This document shows positions 35,506 through 44,884 of a stretch of 64,000 nt of DNA, one piece after another (within the stretch, counting starts at the first letter, position 1; every line of letters begins with the position of its first letter). Both the position numbers and the translations under genes were made by a program. Origin of the DNA: Mycobacterium sp. D16R12. GTDB lineage: Bacteria > Actinomycetota > Actinomycetes > Mycobacteriales > Mycobacteriaceae. Location: contig NZ_MAFC01000017.1 in assembly GCF_002013465.1 (NCBI RefSeq), positions 85,647-149,646 on the forward strand, in the 5' to 3' direction. The notes beneath the pieces were generated by a model. It saw only the letters and a program-made list of their open reading frames with translations, ran no database searches and was not told the DNA's origin.

Positions 35506-36756
35506 TTAGCGCGGGGGTTCTATCGGCAATGTCGGCCCACCCTGCGGAGTCGGGACGGTGAACCTCCCCTTGGGAGTGGGATCGGTCTTCTTCCCAAGGT
35601 CGGCGCCCGGCGGTGGGCCGGCGGTGTCGTCACCCGCGGGCCGCGGCGCATTCTTGGCGCCGCGAATCAACACCGCGGGATCATCACTGACGCAATGGGT
35701 GTACAGGGGTGGCTCGGGGAAATCGGCCGTGGACGGCGGCACGCGCGGGGTGCCGTAGTCACAGGCATACCGCGGATACAGATCGGCGGTTGCCCACACA
35801 CCGTTGTCACGCATGGTGTCGGCGATCGCCCCGAATGTCGATCCACGGTAATCGGGGAAGAACGCATTGATGGCCGGTGTACGTACATAGAGCATCTGCG
35901 AGGCAGAGGCCAGGCTGGCGAGCAAGGTGACCATGGTGTCGGAGTTGTCGGCGAACAACCCGTCAACGGCGCCCAGTGTTTTCGGGGTTTGATCCACCAG
36001 GGTGCGGTACCCGTTCTGCATCTTGTCCACTCCCCGCAGAGTGCGGCCCAGCGCATCGGCGGTGGTCTTGATGCCCGAGTTCTTATCGGCCGCCAAGGTC
36101 AGCACTATCCGGCTGGTCTTAAGGAGGCTGGTGGTCTCCGGCAGCACAGAGTCCAAGGTGCTCAGGAGGAAGGTACCGCCGTCGATGATGTCGGTGAGCT
36201 TGCGGGGACCCTCCTTGCTCAGGCTCAGCTCCTTCTTGATCAGCTCAAGCTTCTTGGGGTCCACCTGTGCCAACAATCCATCAGCATCGGCGAGTAGCTT
36301 CGCCAGCGTCATCGGCATCTGCACACCTTCGGCAATCACACTGCCGTCCTTGAGGAATGGGCCCTGTTGACCCGGTAGACCCTCGAAGTTGAGATACTGC
36401 TCACCGGCGGCGGACAGCCCGGTCACCCGAACCTTCGCCGCGGCGGGGATGACGTACTTGGACTGAATTTCGGCGGTGGCCTCGACCCCCTGTTGGGTGA
36501 TCTCCAGCGACTGCACCGTACCGATCTTCACCCCCCGCAAGGCCACATCTTGACGGGGTAACAGCCCCCCCGACTCCGGCAGTTTGACCGTGACCCGATA
36601 AGTGGATGCAAAGGGGTTGGCCCGCAAGGCGCCTGCGAACAAGTAGACCACCGCCACGATCAATGTCAGCGCCAGTGCCACCCCCGAGAGCACTGCCTTC
36701 TGGCGATGTCCGGCACGCACTGCACCGACCAGAACATTCGCGGCCGCGTTGATCAT
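35506..36756 (-). CDS. mceF: Mce family protein MceF
   Basis: 416 residues: N-terminal anchor (VALALTLIVAVVYLFAGAL), then the MlaD/MCE domain (YRVTVKLPESGGLLPRQDVALRGVKIGTVQSLEI), a helical region and a Pro-rich tail. Sixth and last of the mce substrate-binding subunits forming the periplasmic tunnel. The start overlaps the mceE stop by four bases. The short tail region contains KTDPTPKGRF and PIEPPR. Confidence 0.9.
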   Translation of the reverse strand: MINAAANVLVGAVRAGHRQKAVLSGVALALTLIVAVVYLFAGALRANPFASTYRVTVKLPESGGLLPRQDVALRGVKIGTVQSLEITQQGVEATAEIQSKYVIPAAAKVRVTGLSAAGEQYLNFEGLPGQQGPFLKDGSVIAEGVQMPMTLAKLLADADGLLAQVDPKKLELIKKELSLSKEGPRKLTDIIDGGTFLLSTLDSVLPETTSLLKTSRIVLTLAADKNSGIKTTADALGRTLRGVDKMQNGYRTLVDQTPKTLGAVDGLFADNSDTMVTLLASLASASQMLYVRTPAINAFFPDYRGSTFGAIADTMRDNGVWATADLYPRYACDYGTPRVPPSTADFPEPPLYTHCVSDDPAVLIRGAKNAPRPAGDDTAGPPPGADLGKKTDPTPKGRFTVPTPQGGPTLPIEPPR

Positions 36757-37958
36757 CGTCCGGCCCCCGGGGCAGCCGCGGCCGGCGGGACGGTCTCGAT
36801 GACGCCGGGTTCGGTGGGGCTGGGGCGCACGGGGACGTTCTCGCCGTATGCCCCCTTACCCACAACACGCTCCTGCAGTCGCCACAGCGTGTACTTGAGA
36901 GAGCCTGCCAGTTGCGCCCAGTTGTAGCGCTTGGGCCCATGTATGCCGATATCAGCAAGGGATCCCGCGTCGGGTATCGAACCAAGAACCAGCTGGTCCA
37001 GGCTCGCGTTCAGCGAAAGCGAGTTTCCTGCAGTTGCTTTGATGGCTGCGGGCATAATCCGGTTGAACGCGGACAGGCTGGTCTCGGGATCCAGTGCCAC
37101 GTCGTTCCAGGCCTTCGAGACGGTGTTCGCGTCGGCAATGATGCTGCGGCCGCTGGTATCGGTACCTGCGATCGACGGGAACCTCTGGAGCTGGCGTGTG
37201 GTGTCCCCCACGGTGAGCAGGAGTTCGGTCAATTGCGCGGTGTTGGCGGCCAGGGTCTCTGTGGCCGGACCCGCCGCCGTCACGATATCGGTGACAGCCT
37301 GGTTCTTCGCGTCGATCCGGTCAGCCAATTGCGCCGTCTGTGTCAGAGCCTCCGAGATCTGCGCCGAGCGTGAATTCAACTTACCCAGTAGCTGATTGGA
37401 GTCCTTGATCAAGTCGCCAAATGCCTGGCCCTGATCTCCGGTTGCCTTGCCGAAACCGTTGACAATATTGGTGAGATTGCGCACCGCGCCGCCATTGGAG
37501 GCCAGCGCGGCCGAGCTCAGCACCGACTCCACCGTCGCGGCTGCGGTCGTCGACTCCAGCCCAATGGTGTCACCGTCCCCGAGCACGGGGCCGTCCAAAG
37601 GCGCCCCGACAGGCGGACGGATCGAGACGAAAACATCACCCAGCGGTGTGGCCGAACGCAATTCGGCAGTACTGCCCTTAGGCAGACGCACCCCGTCGAG
37701 GATGCGCAGCGTGGTGATCGCGGTGTAATTGCTCACGTGCATCTCATCTACCTGCCCCACATCGGCGCCGGCCAGTTTCACTTTCGCGCTGTCGGGCAGA
37801 TTCAGAACATTCAAGAACAGAGCGGTGAGGTGGTAGCCGCCGCTGCCGATGCCGGGAGCGGGCAAGGGGAGGTCACCCAGCCCATTGGTGGAGCACCCAC
37901 TGAGCATGGTGGCAGTCACCAAGGCCGCCGACGTCAGTAGCCCGGTACGCGCCGCCAT
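36753..37958 (-). CDS. mceE: Mce family lipoprotein MceE (LprK type)
   Basis: 401 residues from ATG 37958, which overlaps the mceD stop by one base (TAATG). It begins with a lipoprotein signal ending in the lipobox L-S-G-C with Cys22, the usual feature of the fifth Mce subunit. The MCE domain follows (YHLTALFLNVLNLPDSAKVKLAGADVG pattern in pieces), then a helical barrel part. The acylated Cys would tether the complex to the membrane. Confidence 0.9.
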   Translation of the reverse strand: MAARTGLLTSAALVTATMLSGCSTNGLGDLPLPAPGIGSGGYHLTALFLNVLNLPDSAKVKLAGADVGQVDEMHVSNYTAITTLRILDGVRLPKGSTAELRSATPLGDVFVSIRPPVGAPLDGPVLGDGDTIGLESTTAAATVESVLSSAALASNGGAVRNLTNIVNGFGKATGDQGQAFGDLIKDSNQLLGKLNSRSAQISEALTQTAQLADRIDAKNQAVTDIVTAAGPATETLAANTAQLTELLLTVGDTTRQLQRFPSIAGTDTSGRSIIADANTVSKAWNDVALDPETSLSAFNRIMPAAIKATAGNSLSLNASLDQLVLGSIPDAGSLADIGIHGPKRYNWAQLAGSLKYTLWRLQERVVGKGAYGENVPVRPSPTEPGVIETVPPAAAAPGAGR

Positions 37959-39085
37959 TACTTCTGCCCCATCGCCGCGAGTCCGTCCAGCACATAGGTC
38001 AGTCCGAAGTCCGGCCCATAATCCTGCAAGGTTCCTGTACCGCAACCCAATTGGCGCAGGCCCATCATGTTGCAGATTTCCTTGTCCATCTGGCTTTCGA
38101 AGAGCAATCGATCCGTCATGAACCGGACGCGCAGCCGCTTGTTGTCCTGGTCAACGACGTTGTACATGTTGTCCCACGCCAGCGGTTGGACGTCGATCCA
38201 CTCGGAGATCTCACGTTTGTTGTCGACCACTGCCTTCAGGGCGGTGTTGGAGTTGAGAATCGTTTGTTTGAGATGACCGCGATTGGCCTCGACGACGTCG
38301 CCGGCTTGCCTGACCAGATCGTTGAACCTGCGCCCGGTGCTCCCGGTGCCCAACGACTCGTCATCGAGAATCTGGCTCAGTTGACGGACAGTGGAGGCAA
38401 ATTCACGTAGCTTGCTGTCATTGGCTGCCGCCGCGTCGAACAGAGAGCTCACATTCTTGATAATGGTGCTCATCTGCTCGCGGGTAGTCACGCCGCCCTC
38501 AGAGCTCAGCCGCAGCGCCTTGGACAGCTCGCCGAGTCCGGACTTGATCTTCTCTCCGTTACCATCGGCGACTCCGGCGGCAGAGTTGACGATGTCAGCC
38601 ACCGGGCCCTGCCCCTTGCTATCTCCCTTGAGGGACAAGGAAAGCCGATCCAACATGCCTAGCACCCGATCGAATTCCACCGGGGTCTTGGTGTGGTTCA
38701 GCCCAATGGTGTCACCGTCGTTCAACACAGGGCCACCGCGGTAGGGCGGAGACAGCTCGACTTGACGGTCGGTCAGGATCGACGTCGACAAGGTGACGGC
38801 CTGCACGTCCGCGGGCACTTTCACATTCTTATCCACAGTGAACTGCACTTCGACATACCCCGACTGAGGAGTGATCTTGGTGATCTTTCCGACCGGCATG
38901 CCGAGAACTGCAACCACATTGGACTCGTACAGCCCGGAGGCACTGTCAAACTGAGCGGTCAGCGTGATGTGATCCAACTGCGACTTGACGTAATACGCAC
39001 CCGCGCCGATGACGGACACGGCCAGCACAGCCACTGTGCCGATCACGGCTATCAGCCGATTTCTTCCGTCGTCTTTGGTGATCAT
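37958..39085 (-). CDS. mceD: Mce family protein MceD
   Basis: 375 residues from ATG 39085 (MITKDDGRN), in an ATGA overlap with mceC; a longer open frame to 39151 lies inside mceC and is discarded. Anchor LIAVIGTVAVLAVSVIGAGAYY, MCE domain (ITLTAQFDSASGLYESNVVAVLGMPVG in pieces), then helical region. Fourth Mce subunit by order. The C terminus is short, without the long Pro-rich tail typical of some MceD proteins. Confidence 0.9.
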   Translation of the reverse strand: MITKDDGRNRLIAVIGTVAVLAVSVIGAGAYYVKSQLDHITLTAQFDSASGLYESNVVAVLGMPVGKITKITPQSGYVEVQFTVDKNVKVPADVQAVTLSTSILTDRQVELSPPYRGGPVLNDGDTIGLNHTKTPVEFDRVLGMLDRLSLSLKGDSKGQGPVADIVNSAAGVADGNGEKIKSGLGELSKALRLSSEGGVTTREQMSTIIKNVSSLFDAAAANDSKLREFASTVRQLSQILDDESLGTGSTGRRFNDLVRQAGDVVEANRGHLKQTILNSNTALKAVVDNKREISEWIDVQPLAWDNMYNVVDQDNKRLRVRFMTDRLLFESQMDKEICNMMGLRQLGCGTGTLQDYGPDFGLTYVLDGLAAMGQK

Positions 39086-40128
39086 TTGCAGTCCTTGAAG
39101 TACGGGATCATTCCGAATTGCTTGGCACGGCCACTGATCGCGCACATCCACGAGTCGACCAGCAGACCGTTCGTCAGGTTGATATCGATGGCGTTACCGG
39201 TGCCCGTCGAGTTGGCGATGCCGCGTATCAAGACCGGGGCAATCGGGTAAAGGCTGCGAAGCAGGTCATCGTGTTTACCCAGCATGTCGGAGAGCTCGTG
39301 CGCCGTCTTGAGCATCTCGTCGAGCTGCGGCCGGTCCTTGATGACAACCTTGCTGAGCTGCTCGACCAGGTTGGTGAACGCCCGCAACATCTCATGGAAG
39401 GTGTTCCGGCGCGAGACGATTTCACCAAGAAGGTCTTGGCCCTGGTTGACCAGCACCCCGATACCGGACTGCTGGCGGCGCAGCGTGTTGGTGACCTTTT
39501 CGGTGCTCTTGAGCAGGGTGCCGAGTTGGTCACGCCGCTCGGCGATCACCGAGGACAGCGATTGAATGTTCGCCATCGCCTGCGGAACAATGTCGGGCAG
39601 GCCCTGCAGCTGCTTCCCGAGCACGCTCAGCGACCGCGCAACGTTGTCGAAATCAACCTGGTCGAAGGTGTCGGTCACTCCGGCCAGCGCGGCCTGAAGG
39701 TCGTAGGGAACCTCGGTATGTGCGAGGTCAATTGTCTTGTCGGGCACTGTTCCTGCGCCCCTGGGCCGCAGGTCCAGATACCGGGAGCCCAGGATGGTCG
39801 TTACCCGGATCGAGGCCTTCGTGTCCTTACCGAGCCTGATGTCGTCGCGGACGCTGAGCCCGGCCTCGACGTGATCGCCGACCAGCTTCATGCTCGTGAT
39901 GTTCCCGACGGGGATGCCTGCCACGGCAATCGGCTGACCCGTACGCAGCGATGCGGCCTGCGTGAATTCGGCGGTATAGGTCGTATAGCCCAAGCCCACG
40001 GCCTTGACCAGCAGCATGCCGCCTACGAGGGCTCCGATCACCGCGATGGCGATGAACCCCAGCCAGGTCTTGTTATAGGTCTCGACCGGCCGATTCTTGA
40101 TCCGCTGCCATCTGGATTGATCAGCCAT
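39082..40128 (-). CDS. mceC: Mce family protein MceC
   Basis: 348 residues: anchor WLGFIAIAVIGALVGGMLLV, MCE domain with YTAEFTQAASLRTGQPIAVAG, then helical tail. Third Mce subunit by order. It overlaps the mceB stop by eight bases. Relatively short because it lacks a Pro-rich tail. Confidence 0.9.
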   Translation of the reverse strand: MADQSRWQRIKNRPVETYNKTWLGFIAIAVIGALVGGMLLVKAVGLGYTTYTAEFTQAASLRTGQPIAVAGIPVGNITSMKLVGDHVEAGLSVRDDIRLGKDTKASIRVTTILGSRYLDLRPRGAGTVPDKTIDLAHTEVPYDLQAALAGVTDTFDQVDFDNVARSLSVLGKQLQGLPDIVPQAMANIQSLSSVIAERRDQLGTLLKSTEKVTNTLRRQQSGIGVLVNQGQDLLGEIVSRRNTFHEMLRAFTNLVEQLSKVVIKDRPQLDEMLKTAHELSDMLGKHDDLLRSLYPIAPVLIRGIANSTGTGNAIDINLTNGLLVDSWMCAISGRAKQFGMIPYFKDCK

Positions 40129-41179
40129 TGGCCATGTTCCTGCATCGTGGGGTGTGCTGGGCCACGTTTCCGGGCGTCGCGGCGTTGACGATGATCGGTA
40201 TCACGTCGTTAAGTCCGGGGAAGAAGCCGGTGAGGTTCAGATCGCACATATAGACGTTGATGAACGCGCCCTCGGAGTAGAAGCGCGACAGCCCCTTCAG
40301 CACGATCGGCAGGTTGTCCCCCAGGAACGCGTACTGCGGTTCGATGCTCACCACGTGCTGGCCGAATCCAGGCTGGCGAGTGATGAGCTCGTTGAGCGAC
40401 GGATAGACCTCGTCGGTGATCTTCGATAGACGTCGCGTGGTCTGGGCCAGCGACCCCACCGAGGAGACCAATTCGGGGCGCCTGCGATCCAAGTCCGACA
40501 CCATCTGTCGTGTCTGGGTGAGCATGGTGTCCAGCCCGTCGTTCTGCTGTGCGAGATTTCCCGTCACGGCGTTCAAGCTGGTAATCACGTTGCCCAGCGC
40601 TTGATCCCGGCCTGCGAATGTCTTCGTCAACACTGAGGTTTGATTCACCAGGGTGACAATCGAGGCGTTATCCCCCTGGAGGGACTCAATGACGCCCTTG
40701 GTCAGGTTATCGGCCTGCTCCGGAGACAGCGTGCTGAACAATGGCTCGTAGCCGTTGAGCAGTGTCGTCACGTCGAACGACGGGTCGGTGCGCTCGACCG
40801 GAATCGTTGCACCTGCGCGCAGGACGTTGGTGCCGCCCGATTTGCCAAGCGACAGACCGAGATAACGCTGTCCGACGATGTTCTGGTAGGTCACCGATGC
40901 GACCGTGTTGCCGTACAGCTTCTGGTCGTTCTGGACCACAAAGTCCACCCGGGCCTGCTCGTTGTCCACCAGCTCGATCTTCTCGACCCGGCCCACCCGC
41001 ACCCCGGCCATCCGAACATCGTCACCATCGCGCAGGCCATAGACGTCGGTGAATACCGCCGAATAGGCTGTCGTGCTGCCCGATACGTCACGACGCAGCG
41101 TGGCGTACACCAGCCAGCCCAGTGTCATGGCCACGGTCATGAAGACCACCAATGCGATCAACGGTCCACGGAACTTCAC
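40121..41179 (-). CDS. mceB: Mce family protein MceB
   Basis: 352 residues: anchor LIALVVFMTVAMTLGWLVYATL, MCE domain (YSAVFTDVYGLRDGDDVRMAG), helical part and a C-terminal segment with CDLNLTGFFPGLNDVIP. Second Mce subunit; coupled to mceA by a four-base overlap. Confidence 0.9.
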   Translation of the reverse strand: MKFRGPLIALVVFMTVAMTLGWLVYATLRRDVSGSTTAYSAVFTDVYGLRDGDDVRMAGVRVGRVEKIELVDNEQARVDFVVQNDQKLYGNTVASVTYQNIVGQRYLGLSLGKSGGTNVLRAGATIPVERTDPSFDVTTLLNGYEPLFSTLSPEQADNLTKGVIESLQGDNASIVTLVNQTSVLTKTFAGRDQALGNVITSLNAVTGNLAQQNDGLDTMLTQTRQMVSDLDRRRPELVSSVGSLAQTTRRLSKITDEVYPSLNELITRQPGFGQHVVSIEPQYAFLGDNLPIVLKGLSRFYSEGAFINVYMCDLNLTGFFPGLNDVIPIIVNAATPGNVAQHTPRCRNMANG

Positions 41180-42675
41180 CGCGACGCCTCCTTGACGAAC
41201 GACACCGCGCTGCCCCGAGCCACCGGCCCGAGAAGCAGTTGTGTGGCCGGCGTTGCGGGTCCGCCGGTGATGACACCGAGGAGATCCCGTTCACGGTGGC
41301 TACCCACAGGCCCGACGTTTCCGCCAAACGAGGCCGGTGCCGCAGGCGGCGGATCTGCGTCATCTGGATCGGAGGTACCGGGCACGCGGGGCGCCGGGGC
41401 GGGCTGCCACCACGGCAGCGGCGGGTTAGGATCGGCCAGGTTCGGGCCGCCCGGAGGCGCCACCACCGGCGGCGCCACTGCGACGGGGTTTCCGTTGGGG
41501 CCCAACACCGTTCCCCTCGGCGGCGCCAGATCCGCAGGCGGCCTGTAGTTCTGCGGCAGCAATGTCTCGGGAAGATCTGGGCGCACCACCTGTTCGGGGG
41601 CGGTGAAGCAGCTCGGCCCCTTCACCTGGCCATAACGCGGGCAGTCGGCTCGGGTATAGGTGTAGCTCGGTGCCAGTGTCACGGCGATCGGCATGTTGGG
41701 AATGTCCCGGTCTGCCATCCACATCTGCTCAAACCAGTTACGGGACAGCTTGTTCAGATTCCGGAAAATCGGAACAAATTTGTCGGCATTCTTGGCGAAG
41801 ACGCCGACCGGCGGGGTGAGCCCGGTGGTGATGCCGATGAGCTGATCGGTGTGATTGTCGAAGGCTTGCTTGGTAGTGCCCACGGTGGTCAGCCCAGCAT
41901 GAACCAGGCTCGTCAGTTGTTCGCGCTTCTCGGCGAGGGTCTGCATCGGCGCCACGGCCTGGTGTAGTGAATCCAGCAATTCGGGGGCGGTCTGTTGGAG
42001 ACCTTCGGTGGCATCGAGAAGTGCCGATACCGTCGAGGGACCCGTATCGGTGGCCACGATTGCGTTCAGTTCGGCGATGAGCCGGTTCAGCTGAGCGCCG
42101 CCGTTGAGCAGTTTGACCCTGCGGCTGTCGGTGGCCGCCCCTACCGCGGCCAGGATTCCCACCGAATTGTCCTCGCGGCCACGGCCGGTCGCATTGAGCA
42201 CATCCCGCAACTTGCTCACCGTGGTCTGGAACAGCACCGTGGGCAGCTGCTGGTCCTCGGCGATGTGGGCGCCGCCGCGGATGGGGGCGGCGGGCCCGCG
42301 GTCGACCAGCTGTACCGAGGACACCGCGAACACATTGCTCGGCACCACGCGGGCGGTCGCAGTCGCGGGGATTGACTTGGCGTACTGCGGTTTGAGGTTG
42401 ATGTACACGAAGTTCGGTTTGTTACCCGTCGCCGGTGTCACGTCCTCAACCTCGCCGACGAGCACGCCGCGGTACTTCACATCCGACTTCTGCGGAAGGC
42501 CGTCACCGACATTCGTCAGATCGGCGACGACGCGCACGTAATCGTCAAGCCTGCCTGCGGACTTCAACAGCATGGTTCCGGTGAAGGCGACGATCGCCAC
42601 CAGGGTGACGACGGACGCCACCAGCAGCTGGTTGTCGGACGGGCCACGCCCATCTACCTCGAAGGAATTCGGCAT
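41176..42675 (-). CDS. mceA: Mce family protein MceA
   Basis: 499 residues: anchor LLVASVVTLVAIVAFTGTMLL, MCE domain (VRVVADLTNVGDGLPQKSDV, YRGVLVGEVEDV), helical barrel region, and a long Pro/Ala-rich C-terminal tail (from about residue 370) that is expected to project through the periplasm or wall. First Mce subunit; its ATG directly follows the yrbEB stop (TAGATG). Which mce class (mce1-mce9 of mycobacteria) this belongs to cannot be decided by eye. Confidence 0.9.
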   Translation of the reverse strand: MPNSFEVDGRGPSDNQLLVASVVTLVAIVAFTGTMLLKSAGRLDDYVRVVADLTNVGDGLPQKSDVKYRGVLVGEVEDVTPATGNKPNFVYINLKPQYAKSIPATATARVVPSNVFAVSSVQLVDRGPAAPIRGGAHIAEDQQLPTVLFQTTVSKLRDVLNATGRGREDNSVGILAAVGAATDSRRVKLLNGGAQLNRLIAELNAIVATDTGPSTVSALLDATEGLQQTAPELLDSLHQAVAPMQTLAEKREQLTSLVHAGLTTVGTTKQAFDNHTDQLIGITTGLTPPVGVFAKNADKFVPIFRNLNKLSRNWFEQMWMADRDIPNMPIAVTLAPSYTYTRADCPRYGQVKGPSCFTAPEQVVRPDLPETLLPQNYRPPADLAPPRGTVLGPNGNPVAVAPPVVAPPGGPNLADPNPPLPWWQPAPAPRVPGTSDPDDADPPPAAPASFGGNVGPVGSHRERDLLGVITGGPATPATQLLLGPVARGSAVSFVKEASR

Positions 42676-43533
42676 CTAGCCACCCAGCCTGGCGCCGGCG
42701 TCGACGCTCCACAGCGCCATCGTCAGCAGCATGTTCACCATCACCACTACGGTGATGGCGGCGCGCATGGCATGTCCGGCAGCAATTCCCACGCCCTCGG
42801 GGCCACCGCTGGCGTAGAAGCCGTAGTAGCACTGGACCGTCGAGGCGATCCACACGAAGACCACCGTCTTGATGATCGAGTACACGATGTCGATACCGCT
42901 GACACCAATGCCGAAGTAGTGCAGGTACGACCCCACTGAGCCACCACTGAGTATTCCCACCATGACCTGGCAGGACATGTAGCTGATCGCCAGGCAGGCC
43001 AGATACAGCGGGATCACCGCGATGATCGCCGCCATCAGCCGGGTGGTCACCAGGAAGGGGATCGGCCTAATAGCAACGGAATCCATGGCGTCGATTTCCT
43101 CGGCGATCCGCATCGACCCTAGCTGCGCGGTGAACCGGCAGCCTGCCTGCATCGCGAATGCCAGGGAGGCCATGATCGGAGCCAGCTCCCGAGTGCTGGC
43201 CAACGAGCTGATGATGCCGGTGGCGGGCCCGAGTCCGAGAAGGTCCAGGAAGTTGTACGACTCGATGGCCACAAGAGCACCCGCGGTGACCCCCAGGACC
43301 AACGCCACTCCGGCGGTCCCGCCACCGACCACCAATGAGCCATTGCCCCAAGCGATGTCGGATAGGTGCCGCAGGAATTCCTTGCGGTACTGCCGCAGCA
43401 CCACCGGGATACCGGCAAGCGCACGGAAGAAGAAGGCCACCATATGGCCGAACCGCGTCAGCGGTCGGCGAATCCTGTTGTAGGCACGTATGAATGGCCG
43501 GCGCCCTGGCGCCAGATAACTGGAGACGGTCAC
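42676..43533 (-). CDS. yrbEB: MlaE-type permease YrbEB
   Basis: 285 residues, five or six membrane helices, the ABC-permease-like MlaE/YrbE fold: ELAPIMASLAFAMQAGCRFTAQLGSMRIAEEIDAMDSVAI carries the EExDA-like signature of the family (in IAEEIDAM). With YrbEA it forms the inner-membrane channel of the Mce lipid importer, powered by an MceG (Mkl) ATPase encoded elsewhere. GTG start, one base after the yrbEA stop. Confidence 0.9.
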   Translation of the reverse strand: MTVSSYLAPGRRPFIRAYNRIRRPLTRFGHMVAFFFRALAGIPVVLRQYRKEFLRHLSDIAWGNGSLVVGGGTAGVALVLGVTAGALVAIESYNFLDLLGLGPATGIISSLASTRELAPIMASLAFAMQAGCRFTAQLGSMRIAEEIDAMDSVAIRPIPFLVTTRLMAAIIAVIPLYLACLAISYMSCQVMVGILSGGSVGSYLHYFGIGVSGIDIVYSIIKTVVFVWIASTVQCYYGFYASGGPEGVGIAAGHAMRAAITVVVMVNMLLTMALWSVDAGARLGG

Positions 43534-43534
43534 G

Positions 43535-44401
43535 TCACAGCCCCGTCCGCGGGAACATCATGATGTACAGCTGGCTGATGGCGACATTCACGACCATCAA
43601 CAACAGGATCGACTCGACCACCGCGGCGTTTACGGAGTTCGCGACGCCGATGGGACCACCCTTGGTGGACAAGCCCTTCTGACACGACACCACTGCCACG
43701 ATGGCCCCGTAGATGATCGCCTTCAGGACCGCCAACACCATGTCGCCGGGTGTGGCGAAGGAGGCGAAGGTCGATACGAAACTTCCGGGTGCACCGCCCT
43801 GCCAGTAGACGTTGAACAGGTAGGCACCAAGAAATCCGACGAAGCACACCACACACGTCAGCGCCACAGCGATCATGATTGCCGCCGCGAATCGGGGTAC
43901 CACGAGTCGTCGTATCACCGAAACGCCCATGACCTCCATGGCGTCGGTCTCCTCACGCATGGTGCGCGAACCCAGGTCGGCAGTAATCGCCGAGCCCACG
44001 GCCGAGGCCATCAACACCGCGGCCACCAACGAGGCGGCCTGGCGGATGATCGCGATGCCGCTGGCCGCACCGGCCAACGAGGTGGCACCCACTTGACCCG
44101 CCAACAAGGCGAATTGGATAGACAACGTGACACCGATAGGGAGCGTCACCAGGATGACCGGCACTACGGCCGTCGAGGCCTGAAAGGCGCCCTGCCGGAC
44201 GAATTCCTGCCACTGAAACTGGCCGGTGAACAGGTCGATGAAGAACCACTGGATGGTGCGGACACCGAGCATGAACTGCTCGCCAACCGTGCTCAAGGAT
44301 TCCAGCGGGTGACGCCTGACGTACCCGGTAGCCCAATCCTCGATTGCCGCGACGCCGTCTCCGGTGGCGATTCCGGTTTCCGATGCACTCACGGCCGACA
44401 C
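43535..44401 (-). CDS. yrbEA: MlaE-type permease YrbEA
   Basis: 288 residues, MlaE/YrbE permease. Signature helix pair with TADLGSRTMREETDAMEVMGV (EETDAM motif), preceded by an N-terminal amphipathic helix (LSTVGEQFMLGVRTIQWFF). First gene of the eight-gene operon. GTG start; a second GTG nine bases downstream is possible. The operon promoter should lie in 44402-44884. Confidence 0.9.
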   Translation of the reverse strand: MSAVSASETGIATGDGVAAIEDWATGYVRRHPLESLSTVGEQFMLGVRTIQWFFIDLFTGQFQWQEFVRQGAFQASTAVVPVILVTLPIGVTLSIQFALLAGQVGATSLAGAASGIAIIRQAASLVAAVLMASAVGSAITADLGSRTMREETDAMEVMGVSVIRRLVVPRFAAAIMIAVALTCVVCFVGFLGAYLFNVYWQGGAPGSFVSTFASFATPGDMVLAVLKAIIYGAIVAVVSCQKGLSTKGGPIGVANSVNAAVVESILLLMVVNVAISQLYIMMFPRTGL

Positions 44402-44540
44402 TGGCGCGGCGCCACCCCTAGTCCAGGGGGACCAGACGCACGAATCGTCGCACCACGCATTCCAGACTCCTCGTTGACCCGGTATTCGCTGGGCGCCAAG
44501 GGCTGCGGCGCCAATGTGCGTTGACGCTAGATGATGAAGC

Positions 44541-44551
44541 GTTAATTTAAC
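44541..44551. promoter_or_regulatory. AT-rich perfect palindrome GTTAATTTAAC
   Basis: An 11-base perfect palindrome about 140 bases upstream of the yrbEA start. It could be part of a regulator site or overlap a promoter core. Rare in such GC-rich DNA. Confidence 0.4.
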
Positions 44552-44571
44552 AGTCGGTCATATCCTAAATC

Positions 44572-44585
44572 ACACCGATCGGTGT
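44572..44585. promoter_or_regulatory. perfect palindrome ACACCGATCGGTGT, candidate TetR operator
   Basis: A 14-base perfect palindrome 20 bases beyond the AT-rich one, about 170 bases upstream of yrbEA. Length and symmetry suit a TetR dimer, and a TetR gene (34823-35479) ends the same operon, which suggests feedback control. The link is inferred. Confidence 0.5.
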
Positions 44586-44884
44586 ACTGTGCCGTGGGTC
44601 ACAGTTTCGGTCGTGATTGGCCGAGCGCTATCTGAAAGCCTGCGCATAGCCGTTCGAATTACATTGTTGAAAAGCATTTTTCGCATAACGTGTGCCCGCT
44701 CACAGCTCGGCTGGACGGACGCGCCATCCTTGGCTGGCTGTCCGCGGAGTGCGGTGTCGATCATTGCGTTCTGAGCCATAAATGCGGGTCCGGGAGCTGC
44801 ACGTCACACTCGCGTTGATCTGTCGATGTTTGCTGAAACGACGCTCGCCGACATTAACGGTGGAAGCAGGGAAGCCGGAGTCCC

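Larger units (their letters stand above)
44402..44884. promoter_or_regulatory. 483-base upstream region of the mce operon, no gene supported
   Basis: This stretch lies between the yrbEA start and the stop of the response-regulator gene, both on the minus strand. It is richer in A/T than its surroundings around 44525-44700 and contains two perfect palindromes. Short open frames exist on both strands (for example 44589-44774 plus, 44570-44779 minus), but none has convincing composition or a ribosome-binding site. I read it as the mce promoter and operator region. Confidence 0.65.

Noticed and set aside
44570..44779. Short open frames on both strands in the mce upstream region
   Set aside because: No ribosome-binding site, no family resemblance, and they span the palindromes; regulatory DNA is the better reading.
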